From Cystobacter ferrugineus (lineage in GTDB: Bacteria; Myxococcota; Myxococcia; Myxococcales; Myxococcaceae): a stretch of DNA of 64,000 nt. The notes under the pieces were generated by a model that made no database searches, was not told where the DNA came from, and saw only the letters and a list, made by a program, of their open reading frames with translations. The DNA is taken from assembly GCF_001887355.1 (NCBI RefSeq), contig NZ_MPIN01000005.1:552681-616680 (forward strand), read 5' to 3'. This document shows, one piece after another, positions 45,244 through 53,923 of this stretch (positions are counted from its first letter, which is position 1; each line of letters begins with the position of its first letter). Made by a program: the position numbers and the translations under genes.

Positions 45244-46264
45244 AGTAGAGGTTGGTCTTGTAATCCTTGTCCAAGCCCTTCTGCAAAAGGCCGGTAACGC
45301 CGGGAACGGACAGGACCGCGCTCGCCAGCCTGGCCCCAAGGCCCTTATCGCTATTCAGCTTGACGTGCGTGACGAACACCTTGGCCACGTCGATGCCTTC
45401 GGGACGCGCTTTGACGGGCCAGAGATTGGCGCGGACGAGTGTGGGGCTCTCGCGCAGGTCGATGGTTGGCTCGTCGATGCCGGTGACCAGCACCGGCGTC
45501 TTGCCCTGAACGACGAATCGCGCGCGCACCGCCTCATCGGTCGTGAGCCACGCGCTTCCCGATAGATGGGCGACGTGCGTCGAGCCGGGAATCAGGAGCG
45601 CGGCGGCGACGTGCGGCTGGACGATGATGTTGCGGAAGCTGTCCACGCGGCGGTTTCCCGGACGCTCGGCGAACCAGGCCCTGCCATCTTCGAGACTCGC
45701 CATCGTTCCAGCCGGATCGCCCTTGGGGCTGAGGTCGGCGCGTCCCTGCGCGTCGATCGTCGCCAGCGCCATGAAGCGGCTGGCGGAAAGGAAGGCCGCG
45801 GCGTCCCGCGGCGTGGCCGCGCCAGGCGAAGCAGCCCAGAAGTCCGAGCGGATCAGCGCCTTGGCGCAATGCCCATAGCATTCCTCGACCGCGATGCGGA
45901 TCTCGCCCTCGTCCGCCTTCACCACCCTGCCGTTGACGCGCAGGGTCTCGCCGATTCCGGGGAGCGGGAACAGCGAGCCGAACCCCATGCCTGGCCGGGC
46001 CAGCGTCGGGTCATCGAGCAGCGCGGTGGGCAGTCGCAGCTCGTGAGCGTCGCCCCCAGCGAAACCGGGGTGGCCGCCGCCGAGGGTGACGCCGATGCGG
46101 GGAGCCTCCCCGAACCCGGCGAAGACAAGGGGCGACGCGGCGATCCAGCGCAGCGCTCCCTCGTCCAGATGATCGATGACCTTGAGGTTCACCGGCGCCG
46201 GCGCCTTGCCAATGCAGGCTTCCAGCGCGTCGACCGTGTCGATTGAGCCGCTCGTCCTCCGCAC
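45242..46264 (-). CDS. Pyridoxamine 5'-phosphate oxidase-family flavoprotein
   Basis: 340 residues from a GTG with GGAG upstream. Two halves; the C-terminal half shows the split-barrel FMN-binding pattern (FMALATIDAQGRADLSPKGD, LEDGRAWFAERPGNRRVDSF, NIIVQPHVAAALLIPG). The N-terminal half, with IRIAVEECYGHCAKALIRS, matches the linker seen in this MSMEG-type subgroup. It probably uses FMN or F420 to reduce or oxidise a small molecule rather than making pyridoxal phosphate. Divergent from the AraC gene, its likely activator; a GTGACC-N5-GGTCAC palindrome lies between. Confidence 0.88.
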   Translation of the reverse strand: MRRTSGSIDTVDALEACIGKAPAPVNLKVIDHLDEGALRWIAASPLVFAGFGEAPRIGVTLGGGHPGFAGGDAHELRLPTALLDDPTLARPGMGFGSLFPLPGIGETLRVNGRVVKADEGEIRIAVEECYGHCAKALIRSDFWAASPGAATPRDAAAFLSASRFMALATIDAQGRADLSPKGDPAGTMASLEDGRAWFAERPGNRRVDSFRNIIVQPHVAAALLIPGSTHVAHLSGSAWLTTDEAVRARFVVQGKTPVLVTGIDEPTIDLRESPTLVRANLWPVKARPEGIDVAKVFVTHVKLNSDKGLGARLASAVLSVPGVTGLLQKGLDKDYKTNLY

Positions 46265-46296
46265 GATGTCCGCTCCTTCTGATGAGGACGGAAGGC

Positions 46297-46313
46297 GTGA
46301 CCGTGGTGGTCAC
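46297..46313. promoter_or_regulatory. Palindromic operator candidate between PNPOx and AraC genes
   Basis: GTGACC-GTGGT-GGTCAC with perfect 6-bp arms, 33 bp upstream of the PNPOx start and 114 bp before the AraC start. Confidence 0.4.
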
Positions 46314-46426
46314 CAGGACCCGTTCCGCTCTCCATGCCTTCAACCTGTCCTGATTTTCGCTTGACCGCATTACGCAACCTGGTCAACTTGTTTCGAGATT
46401 CGGCCACGGCGCTGAATCGACCCCGA

Positions 46427-47248
46427 ATGAGCCTCCCGGACCGCCCCTCCCACCGTCTCGATGTCGATCCGGATGAGGTCACCCGGCCTGTCCTGGCGGT
46501 CGGGATGGAAATGGTGACCGGGGAGATGGAGCTGGACTTTCACACCCACCGCAAGGCCCAGTTGCTCTTCATCATCCGTGGGGAGGTGACTTGTGAGGCG
46601 TCAAATGCCCTGTGGCTCATTCCCCCCCAGTCGGCGCTGTGGATTCCAGGCAATACCAACCACAGCATCAAGGGCCGGGCACCTCTCGAGGGGATCGGGC
46701 TGTTCGTGGAACCCAACGTGGTCTCCACATTGCCCAGGGAATGCTGTGCGGTTTCAGTCAGCCCTCTGCTCCGGGAGCTGCTGTTCCGCGCCGCGACGCT
46801 GCCAGCACTGTATCCACTCGACGGGCCCGAGGCCCGGCTGGTCACCGTGCTGCTCGACGAGCTGGCGGCGGCTCAGGTGGAGAATCTGCGGCTTCCCATG
46901 CCCACGGACGCGCGGCTTCGACGACTCGTCGAGATGATCACCGCCCATCCGGCGGACGGCTCGACCATGAAGGAATGGGCGAGGCGGATGGGCGTGGGTG
47001 AGCGAACGCTGAGCCGCCTGATTGTTCAGGAGACCGGCATGAGCTTTGGCCGGTGGCGCCAGCAACTCCACATCATCCTGGCGCTGCAATGGCTCACGCG
47101 GGGAGCCTCCGTGCAGAGCGTGGCCATCGACCTGGGCTACGAAAGCGCGAGCAGCTTCGTGACCATGTTTCGAAAGGCGCTCGGCTCATCGCCCGCGCGG
47201 TACATCTCGCGGCGGCTCGACCTCGCCAGATCCGACGCTGGCGACTGA
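46427..47248 (+). CDS. AraC-family transcriptional regulator with cupin sensor
   Basis: 273 residues from MSLPDRPSHR (longer frame to 46334 possible). N-terminal cupin-like sensor (FHTHRKAQLLFIIRGEVTCE, WIPGNTNHSIKG), then two HTH motifs: MKEWARRMGVGERTLSRLIV and VQSVAIDLGYESASSFVTMF, followed by RKALGSSPARYI. It resembles NimR/YqhC-type activators. Divergent from the PNPOx-family gene, which is the natural target. Confidence 0.93.
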   Translation: MSLPDRPSHRLDVDPDEVTRPVLAVGMEMVTGEMELDFHTHRKAQLLFIIRGEVTCEASNALWLIPPQSALWIPGNTNHSIKGRAPLEGIGLFVEPNVVSTLPRECCAVSVSPLLRELLFRAATLPALYPLDGPEARLVTVLLDELAAAQVENLRLPMPTDARLRRLVEMITAHPADGSTMKEWARRMGVGERTLSRLIVQETGMSFGRWRQQLHIILALQWLTRGASVQSVAIDLGYESASSFVTMFRKALGSSPARYISRRLDLARSDAGD

Positions 47249-47381
47249 CGGCTCGTGGGTCACTTGTTTGGATCAGTCCGTGGACCCACCGAGTGGCTGG
47301 AAACGGAGGGATGGGAACGGAGGGCCTGTTATAAGGAGGCGCCTTACCCCGACAACGTCGTCACAACGAGGAGTTTCGTCC

Positions 47382-50300
47382 ATGTGGTTGCTCCGCAAGA
47401 GAAGAATGGCAGGTCTGGCGGTTGCCGCACTGCTCGCCGGATGCAAGAGCCCCGAGCCCCCACCGATCGACGAGCCAGATGTCCCGGGGGGAGATGAGCC
47501 CGCCGAGGTGGATCCCACCCCATTCGTCAATCCCTTCATCGGCACCCAGAACTTCGGCAATACCTTTCCCGGCGCGAGTGCGCCCTTCGGGATGGTGCAG
47601 GTCAGCCCGGACACGGGCGGACAGGGCGGATACGACTACCAGCAGGATTCCATCTATGGGTTCAGCCAGACGCATCTGTCCGGTGTCGGCTGCGGCGTCA
47701 TGGGTGAATTGCCGATCATGCCCACGACCGGCGCTGTCGAGACCGTCGACGTCAATGGCTACAAGTCGAAGTACTCGCATGACGACGAGGAGGCCACGCC
47801 CGGGTACTACCGCGTCGGCCTCTCCCGCTACGGCATCAAGGCCGAGCTCACCGCCACCGAGCGGACCGGCTGGTTGCGCTTCACCTTCCCGGCCACGGCC
47901 GCCGCGAATGTCCTGTTCAACACCGGGAAGGCCAACCAGGCGGTTCAGGACTCGGAAGTCCACGTCGTCGGGGACCGGACCCTCGAGGGCCGGGTCAGGG
48001 CCGGCGGCTTCTGCGCCGGGCGGGACCAGCACACGGTGTACTTCACGGCCACGTTCGACCGGCCCTTCGCGTCCCACGGCACCTGGCGCGGCTCCACCCG
48101 GACACCCGGTTCGCGGGACGCGGCCGGTACAGGGGGCAACGGGGCCTGGGTGACGTTCGACGCCACCACGGATCACGACGTCACGGTGAAGGTCGGGCTG
48201 TCCTATACCGGGCTCGACGGAGCCAGACGGAATCTCGCGAAGGAAACGGGCGAGTCCTTCGACTTCGATGCCACGCGGACCCGGCTGCATGACGCGTGGG
48301 TCGACAAGCTCGGGTCGATCAAGATCGACGGAGGCTCCCGCGACCGGCAGGTCGCCTTCTACACCGCGCTGTACCATGCGCAGTTGCACCCGAACCTGGC
48401 CGGCGACGTGGACGGCCGGTACATCGGTTTCGACAACCAGGTGCACACCGCGAGCGGCTACACGCCGTACCAGAACTTCTCGTTGTGGGACACGTACCGC
48501 CCCCAGAACCAGTTGCTGGAGCTGCTCGAGCCCCAGGTCGCCCGGGACGTCGCGCTGTCGATCCTCGCCATTGGCCGGGAAGGGGGCTGGCTGCCACGCT
48601 GGGCGCTCGCCAGCAGCGAGACCAACATCATGACCGGGGATCCGGTCACGCCCTTCCTCGTCGAGGCCTGGGCCCGGGGGCTCCTCGAGGGCCATGAACA
48701 AGAGGCCTACGCGCTGCTGCGCAAGAACGCGCTGAGCACTCCGCCCTCCGATTCGCCCTACAACGGCCGCTCGGGTGTCGAGTACTACAACGCCCGCGGA
48801 TACCTCCCGTCCGGTCTGAGCCTGGGCGTCGACTGCGCGCACAAGGGGGGTGACAACGACTGCGTGCACCCGGCGTCGGCGACGCTCGAATACTCGGCGG
48901 CCGACGCGGCGCTCGCGTTGATGGCGCGGGGGCTCGGGCACGAGGACGATGCACGGATGTTCGCCGAGCGCGGGCAGTGGTACCGCAACCTGTGGGACTC
49001 CTCCATCGGCCAGTTCCGTCCGCGCACGGCCGACGGCACGTGGCTGACGCCGTACGATCCGGTGGCGGCCTCCCACCAGTTCCACGAGGGAGGGGCCTAC
49101 CAATATCAGTGGTTGGTGCCCCAGGACCCCGCCGGGCTGGTCGCGCTCATGGGCGGTGAGCGCGCGACCGAGCAGCGGTTGGACGCCTTCTTCGCCTACG
49201 ACAAGCTGCTCGCCGATCCCGCGGGAACCGCTCGCGGTGATTGGATCACCCAGCCCTACGACTACTACGGTAAGCCCACGTACAACCCCAACAACGAGCC
49301 CGACCTGCTCGCACCCTACATGTACCTGTGGGCGGGAGCACCCGCCAAGACGGCCACGGTCGTGCGCGCGGCGATGACGTTGTTCACCACGGGGCCGGAC
49401 GGAATGACGGGCAACGACGACCTGGGCACGATGTCCGCGTGGTACGTGTTCTCCTCGCTCGGGCTGTACCCGACGATGAGTGGCGCGAACTTCCTCGCCC
49501 TGTCCAGCCCCCAGTTCGAGTCCGCCGTGGTCCGCATCGGGTCCTTCGGCACCCGCCAGGGCGGCACGCTGAACATCACGGCGCCCGGCGCCAGCGATAC
49601 CCAACGGTACATCCAGCGCGTGACGCTCGACGGACAGGATGTCTCACGGACCTACCTGGAGTGGAGCGAGCTCGCGCGGGGTGGAACCCTGGCGCATACG
49701 CTCGGCGGTGAGCCCTCGAGCTGGGGAACCGCGAGCGCCGCGAGGCCACCGTCGGTCAATCAGGCCGAGTGGGACTCCCGCAGTCACGTCGACGCGTCCG
49801 TGCGGCCTTCCTCGGCTGTCATCGCGGCGAGCAACGCGGCCCAGACGGTCGAGCTGACCCTGGACGTGCTCGGCCAGGCGCCTGTTGGGTTGGACGTCTC
49901 CGTGACGCCGACCGTACCGGCGGGCTGGTCCGCCACGGCGCCCTCGTTCCAGTTGTCGTCACAGCGCCTTCCCGTGCAGTGGACGGGGCCACTCACCCTC
50001 ACCGTGCCCGCGAACACTCCGCTGGGTGTGTATCCGCTCCAGGTGGCCGTCTCGGCGGACGGCGCGAACACCGTGACCCGAAACGTGTCCATCGAGGTAC
50101 GGCCGGCGGGGGCCTGCCTGCCCGACATTCCCTCGCAATGCGCCGTGGATCTGACGCATGAGCGCAACCATGACGGCACCGCGACGGTCTCCCAATCAGG
50201 AGAGGGCAACTTCGACGGCGGGGGCTGGAGCTTCGACGGAGACCTGTTCCCCGCGGCCGGATCCATCACCTGGTCGGGCGTGACGTATTCGGCGCCCGAT

Positions 50301-50681
50301 CCGAGCGGGAGCGCGAACAACTTCGTGGAGGCTCGCGGTCAGGGAATCCTTCTTCCGCGGGGCAATTATCAAACACTTCACCTGGTCTCCGTGTCTCACC
50401 ATGGTCCCGTGACGACGACGATCACCGTCCGGTACTCGGATGGCAGCCAGACGGACATCCCGGTCACGGCGGGCGACTGGGCGGGAAGCGCGCCGTCCGG
50501 CACCACCGTGGTGCTCGACATGCCTCATCGGATCAAGGCCGGGAGCGGCGAGGACGGGCCACCGGTGCGGCTGTTCGGCCAGTCACTCGCACTCGACCCG
50601 GCGAAGCAGGTGCACTCCATGACCCTGCCGAACGACGCACGGTTCGAGGTGTACGCGGTCTCGCTCAGCGAACCCAGGTGA
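47382..50681 (+). CDS. GH92 alpha-1,2-mannosidase lipoprotein with C-terminal accessory domains
   Basis: 1099 residues from ATG 47382 (GAGGAG upstream). Type II signal with lipobox LLAGC at about residue 20. GH92 markers run through residues 45-770: NPFIGTQNFGNTFPGASAPF, DSIYGFSQTHLSGVG, DTYRPQNQLLELL, and GNDDLGTMSAWYVFSSLGLY. These calcium-dependent exo-mannosidases use inverting chemistry on N-glycan or yeast mannan. Then follows an NEW3/alpha-galactosidase-type Ig domain (VELTLDVLGQAPVGLDVSV...GVYPLQVAVSADG) and a beta-sandwich of about 150 residues (NFDGGGWSFDGD, NYQTLHLVSVSHHG). Lipid-anchored at the surface, it would trim fungal or other glycoprotein mannans. Confidence 0.94.
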   Translation: MWLLRKRRMAGLAVAALLAGCKSPEPPPIDEPDVPGGDEPAEVDPTPFVNPFIGTQNFGNTFPGASAPFGMVQVSPDTGGQGGYDYQQDSIYGFSQTHLSGVGCGVMGELPIMPTTGAVETVDVNGYKSKYSHDDEEATPGYYRVGLSRYGIKAELTATERTGWLRFTFPATAAANVLFNTGKANQAVQDSEVHVVGDRTLEGRVRAGGFCAGRDQHTVYFTATFDRPFASHGTWRGSTRTPGSRDAAGTGGNGAWVTFDATTDHDVTVKVGLSYTGLDGARRNLAKETGESFDFDATRTRLHDAWVDKLGSIKIDGGSRDRQVAFYTALYHAQLHPNLAGDVDGRYIGFDNQVHTASGYTPYQNFSLWDTYRPQNQLLELLEPQVARDVALSILAIGREGGWLPRWALASSETNIMTGDPVTPFLVEAWARGLLEGHEQEAYALLRKNALSTPPSDSPYNGRSGVEYYNARGYLPSGLSLGVDCAHKGGDNDCVHPASATLEYSAADAALALMARGLGHEDDARMFAERGQWYRNLWDSSIGQFRPRTADGTWLTPYDPVAASHQFHEGGAYQYQWLVPQDPAGLVALMGGERATEQRLDAFFAYDKLLADPAGTARGDWITQPYDYYGKPTYNPNNEPDLLAPYMYLWAGAPAKTATVVRAAMTLFTTGPDGMTGNDDLGTMSAWYVFSSLGLYPTMSGANFLALSSPQFESAVVRIGSFGTRQGGTLNITAPGASDTQRYIQRVTLDGQDVSRTYLEWSELARGGTLAHTLGGEPSSWGTASAARPPSVNQAEWDSRSHVDASVRPSSAVIAASNAAQTVELTLDVLGQAPVGLDVSVTPTVPAGWSATAPSFQLSSQRLPVQWTGPLTLTVPANTPLGVYPLQVAVSADGANTVTRNVSIEVRPAGACLPDIPSQCAVDLTHERNHDGTATVSQSGEGNFDGGGWSFDGDLFPAAGSITWSGVTYSAPDPSGSANNFVEARGQGILLPRGNYQTLHLVSVSHHGPVTTTITVRYSDGSQTDIPVTAGDWAGSAPSGTTVVLDMPHRIKAGSGEDGPPVRLFGQSLALDPAKQVHSMTLPNDARFEVYAVSLSEPR

Positions 50682-50687
50682 AGAGCA

Positions 50688-50719
50688 GCGCACCCAATGG
50701 ACCGGCTCATTGGGTGCGC
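50688..50719 (+). terminator. Strong hairpin after the GH92 gene
   Basis: GCGCACCCAATG (50688-50699) pairs perfectly with CATTGGGTGCGC (50708-50719), 12-bp stem, 8-nt loop, 6 bp after the stop. Confidence 0.8.
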
Positions 50720-50768
50720 ACTTGCTTCTCATGAAGTGAACCGGACTGCACACCGTGCACCGGACGGC

Positions 50769-51446
50769 TCAGAAGTGTCCTCCCCATCCCAGCATCGCGC
50801 CGTGCGCGGAGAAGGACACCATGGGCTGAAGGAAGGGCCGCGAAGCCACCTTCGCGGGCGCGGGCCGCTGGAACAGCTCATAGCCGAGGTGGGAGCCCAG
50901 CATGACCGACGCGAGGACGACGAGGGGGAGCACCGTGAGCGAAGGGTACGCCGCTACCATCACGACGGTGCTCAGCACCGCTCCCAGGTTCGCGCCGAGG
51001 AGCGTGTGCAGCAGATGGCCATCCCCGCCCATGACCTCTCCACCCCACCAGACGCCCAACCCGTAGCCCTCCACGATCCCCAGCACCGCCCCCAGGATCA
51101 GGCCCTGACCGCACTCGAGGTCGCCACTCACTCCCCTGCCCACGCCCCACCTGTCGCAGAGCCAGAAGCCGGCCAGTCCCCCCACCGCTCCCCCCGCCAG
51201 GGCCGTGACGATGCCCGCCCCCACCTCCGTGATCATGCGCTGTCCCAAGGGGGCGCGGAACCGCATCGGCGTTTCCTGGGACGTGCCGGTGACCGGTGCC
51301 TCGGGGTCCGCCAGGGGTCCACTCAGAGACAGGCGCGGGGCGGCCAGAGGTACATCCTGCGCGGCGAGCCCCACACCAGGCAGAGCCCCCCACGACAGGA
51401 ACGAGAGCAGCGACAGCAACGAACCGATACGAGAGTGAGTGCGCAT
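50769..51446 (-). CDS. Exported membrane protein of unknown function
   Basis: 225 residues from ATG 51446 (GGAG upstream); the upstream extension in this frame is not convincing. Signal peptide (LLSLLSFLSWGALPGVGLAA), a Pro-rich segment, then four Gly-rich hydrophobic helices (ALAGGAVGGLAGFWLCD, LILGAVLGIVEGYGLGVWW, LGANLGAVLSTVVMVAAY, LPLVVLASVMLGSHLGYELF) and a short tail ending MLGWGGHF. I recognise no family. The 40-bp element copy B lies 108 bp upstream of the start, as it does for the envelope gene at 38980, so both may be controlled by the same factor. Confidence 0.7.
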   Translation of the reverse strand: MRTHSRIGSLLSLLSFLSWGALPGVGLAAQDVPLAAPRLSLSGPLADPEAPVTGTSQETPMRFRAPLGQRMITEVGAGIVTALAGGAVGGLAGFWLCDRWGVGRGVSGDLECGQGLILGAVLGIVEGYGLGVWWGGEVMGGDGHLLHTLLGANLGAVLSTVVMVAAYPSLTVLPLVVLASVMLGSHLGYELFQRPAPAKVASRPFLQPMVSFSAHGAMLGWGGHF

Positions 51447-51768
51447 GTCTCCGGCACTGTGCAACACCGGAGCCAGCCCGCTCGATGCATCATCCACCAT
51501 TCCAGTGTCTCGGCTTCTCTCCTCTCTCCCGCATCCCTCCAGAACCCCCATCCTTTTCAAACCAAGCACCACGCGCAATGATAAGCGTTGCCTCTTCGAC
51601 CTCGACTCCGAGCAAGACATAGCGCACGCCGCCACACGCGCGGCCCCCCTGTGATGGCGCTCACTCTCCGGGTGTTGACGCCGTCACAGCCGCCCGGTGG
51701 CCTCCAGGGCAGAGTGCTTCGTGTCAGGGCGCGAATCCCACACACGACGCCCCGGCATCGAGGCCGCC
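51447..51768. other. 322-bp divergent spacer
   Basis: Between the membrane protein gene (minus) and the cNMP-binding gene (plus). Contains element copy B (51554-51592). No other structure recognised. Confidence 0.6.
51554..51592 (-). promoter_or_regulatory. Conserved 40-bp intergenic element, copy B
   Basis: TTTTCAAACCAAGCACCACG continuing through CAATGATAAGCGTTGCC, homologous to copy A at 39090-39129. The central GCAATGATAAGCGTTGC is an imperfect palindrome resembling a Fur-type site. It is positioned 108 bp upstream of the minus-strand start at 51446. Confidence 0.5.
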
Positions 51769-52803
51769 ATGTCCCGCATCACGAGCACCGAGGTCATCCT
51801 CCCCTCCTCCCTGTCCACCGAGGCGCGGCACCAGCTCACCGACAGCCTCTACGCCGTCCACGCTCGGCTCTTCGAGTCGGAGGAGGAGCGCGAGGCGTGG
51901 GCCCCCCGCGACAGGTCCGAGGCGCTCTACTTCCTCGAGACCGCCACGGGCCATGCCGAAGGGCACGGGCTGTTGACGGTGGCGCCCATCACCCTGGAGA
52001 CCGTGCTGAGCATGGCGCGTGCCCTGCTGAAGCGGCGGCTGTGCCAGTCCATGGGGAGGCTGGCGGCGCGGGTGCTGGGCACGCGGCTCGGGGCGCGCCT
52101 GGGCCGCTCCCTGGTCATCCACGCGTTGCGCCACGTGCCGCTCTTCGCCCAGTTCGGCGAGGCCACCCTGCTCCGCCTGGCCGAGCGCGCGGAACTCCTC
52201 GTGCTGCCCGCGGGCAGGGATGTCTTCCAGGCGGGAAGCGCCAGTGACGAGCTGTACCTGCTGGAAAGCGGTGTGGTCCATGTGCTGGCCCAGGGAGAAA
52301 AGCTCATGGACGAGCTGGGCAGTGGTGCCGTGTTCGGGGAGCTGGCCCTGCTCACCCGTGATCGCCGCTCGGCGACCGTCCGCACGGCGACGGACTCGAC
52401 GCTCATCCGCATTCCCCGCTCGGCGCTCCTGCCGCTGCTCGAGGGGAATGACCGCCTGCGCGAGCGGATGTGGAAGACGCTCGCCGAGCGGCGCTTCGAT
52501 GATGTGGTGCGGGGGCTGGAGGGCTACGGACACCTGGGGCGCGCGCGCCGGCTCTCCCTGCTGCGCTCCGGAGAGCACCGCGAGCTGCGGCCGCAGGAGT
52601 GGCAGAAGATCGAGGCGGGCACCCACCTGTTCGTGCTGTCGGGCGCGGTGGACTTCGAGCACGCGGGGCTGGTGGTGACCCAGCGGGACTCCACGCTCCT
52701 GGAGGTTGGCCAGCCGCTCTGGGTGAGGGCCCGGGAAGCCACGCGGCTCGTGCTCCTGAATCCGCGGGCGGAGGATGCCTCGTCCCCGCGCCTCGCGTCG
52801 TAA
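51769..52803 (+). CDS. Cyclic-nucleotide-binding-domain protein without an HTH
   Basis: 344 residues from MSRITSTEVILPSSLSTEAR. Residues 115-235 are a cNMP-binding domain: HVPLFAQFGEATLLRLAERA, LLVLPAGRDVFQAGSASDEL, GSGAVFGELALLTRDRRSAT, where GELALL and the R-S-A-T phosphate-binding cassette are intact. The C-terminal 110 residues are not the Crp winged helix; they look like a second, degenerate beta-roll (LFVLSGAVDFEHAGLVVT). The N-terminal 110 residues are unknown. It may sense cAMP or c-di-GMP and act through protein contacts. No gene partner is evident. Confidence 0.82.
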   Translation: MSRITSTEVILPSSLSTEARHQLTDSLYAVHARLFESEEEREAWAPRDRSEALYFLETATGHAEGHGLLTVAPITLETVLSMARALLKRRLCQSMGRLAARVLGTRLGARLGRSLVIHALRHVPLFAQFGEATLLRLAERAELLVLPAGRDVFQAGSASDELYLLESGVVHVLAQGEKLMDELGSGAVFGELALLTRDRRSATVRTATDSTLIRIPRSALLPLLEGNDRLRERMWKTLAERRFDDVVRGLEGYGHLGRARRLSLLRSGEHRELRPQEWQKIEAGTHLFVLSGAVDFEHAGLVVTQRDSTLLEVGQPLWVRAREATRLVLLNPRAEDASSPRLAS

Positions 52804-52942
52804 GAGGCCCCTCGGACCCGCCGCCGCTGGAGTGTCCCGAGGATGTCACGGCGACGTCACGAGGGCCCGGTTTAGGGTGGAGACACGCGCTTCCCCCGTT
52901 CAGGCGGAGTGCCAGGGCCGGGGGGGTGCCCAGGAGCGCTCA

Positions 52943-53842
52943 ATGAATCCGCTGGATTGGAATGGGCAGCAGTTCCTCGGCATGTACGGGCCGTTCCTCC
53001 TTCTCGCCTTCGTGGGGGCGGTGTTCTGGAAGAAATGGCTCAACCAACCGCAGGGCTCCCCCACCGTGGTCGAGCTGGACATGGACCCCTATCAGGTGGC
53101 CGCACTGGAGGGCGAGGACGCGACAGTGAAGGCGGCCGTGGTGGCGCTCGTGCACGGCGGTGCCCTGCGCTTCGAGGAAGCGCAATTGAGCGTCGCCAAC
53201 GCCCCGCCCGCGGGGGCTTCGGGGATCGAGCGCGCCGTGCATGCCGCGGTGGCCGCGGGTCAGGGCTCGCTCTGGGAGCTGCGCGAGGCGGCGCGGGCGG
53301 AGTTCTCCTGGCTCGAGGAGTCCCTGCGCAAGCGGGGTTTCCTGCGCACGCCCGAGCAGGACACCGCATACACCCGATATCCCCAGTGGTTCTTCGGTGC
53401 GGTGCTCGGCCTCGGAGCGATGAAGCTCGTGGTGGGCGTGATTCGCCTCAAGCCCGTGGAGATGCTCGTGCTGCTGCTCCTGCTGGGAGTGTTCGGGCTG
53501 TGGCTCCTGGGCAGGCACCAGCGGCGCACCGGCCGCGGGCAGAAGGCGCTGGCGATGCTCCGCGAGCTGCATGAGCCCCTGCGGCTCACCGCCTCTTCCG
53601 AGGGCAGTGCCGAGACGATGCGCCCGCGCGACGTGGCGCTGGCCATGGGGCTCTTCGGCCTGGGCGCGCTCGCCCTGCTCGACCTCCATCCCCTGCGCGA
53701 CTACCTGATGCCCCCGGCCGGGCCGGCAGGAGGCGGTGGTTCCGGGGGGGATGGTGGGAGCAGTTGCGGCAGCTCGAGCAGTTGCGGCAGCTCGAGCAGT
53801 TGCGGCGGGGGCTGCGGGGGCTGCGGCGGCGGCGGGGATTGA
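52943..53842 (+). CDS. TIGR04222-like membrane protein with Cys/Gly-rich tail
   Basis: 299 residues from MNPLDWNGQQFLGMYG (AGGAG at 52932). One N-terminal helix, then the compact domain VVELDMDPYQVAALEGEDAT, VKAAVVALVHGGALRFEE, ERAVHAAVAA, typical of the TIGR04222 group. Three further hydrophobic helices (near 150-165, 175-195 and 235-250) lead to a low-complexity tail in which CGSSS units repeat and the last Cys-Gly-Gly run is almost pure CGG. The function of the family is unknown; some members sit near peptide-modification genes, but none are present here. Confidence 0.8.
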   Translation: MNPLDWNGQQFLGMYGPFLLLAFVGAVFWKKWLNQPQGSPTVVELDMDPYQVAALEGEDATVKAAVVALVHGGALRFEEAQLSVANAPPAGASGIERAVHAAVAAGQGSLWELREAARAEFSWLEESLRKRGFLRTPEQDTAYTRYPQWFFGAVLGLGAMKLVVGVIRLKPVEMLVLLLLLGVFGLWLLGRHQRRTGRGQKALAMLRELHEPLRLTASSEGSAETMRPRDVALAMGLFGLGALALLDLHPLRDYLMPPAGPAGGGGSGGDGGSSCGSSSSCGSSSSCGGGCGGCGGGGD

Positions 53843-53923
53843 CCTGCCCTGGGGCTCTGGACGTCCAATCCAACCCGTGAGAAACGACTCTGGCGGGAGA
53901 ACGTCCTGTGCAAGGAGGCACTC

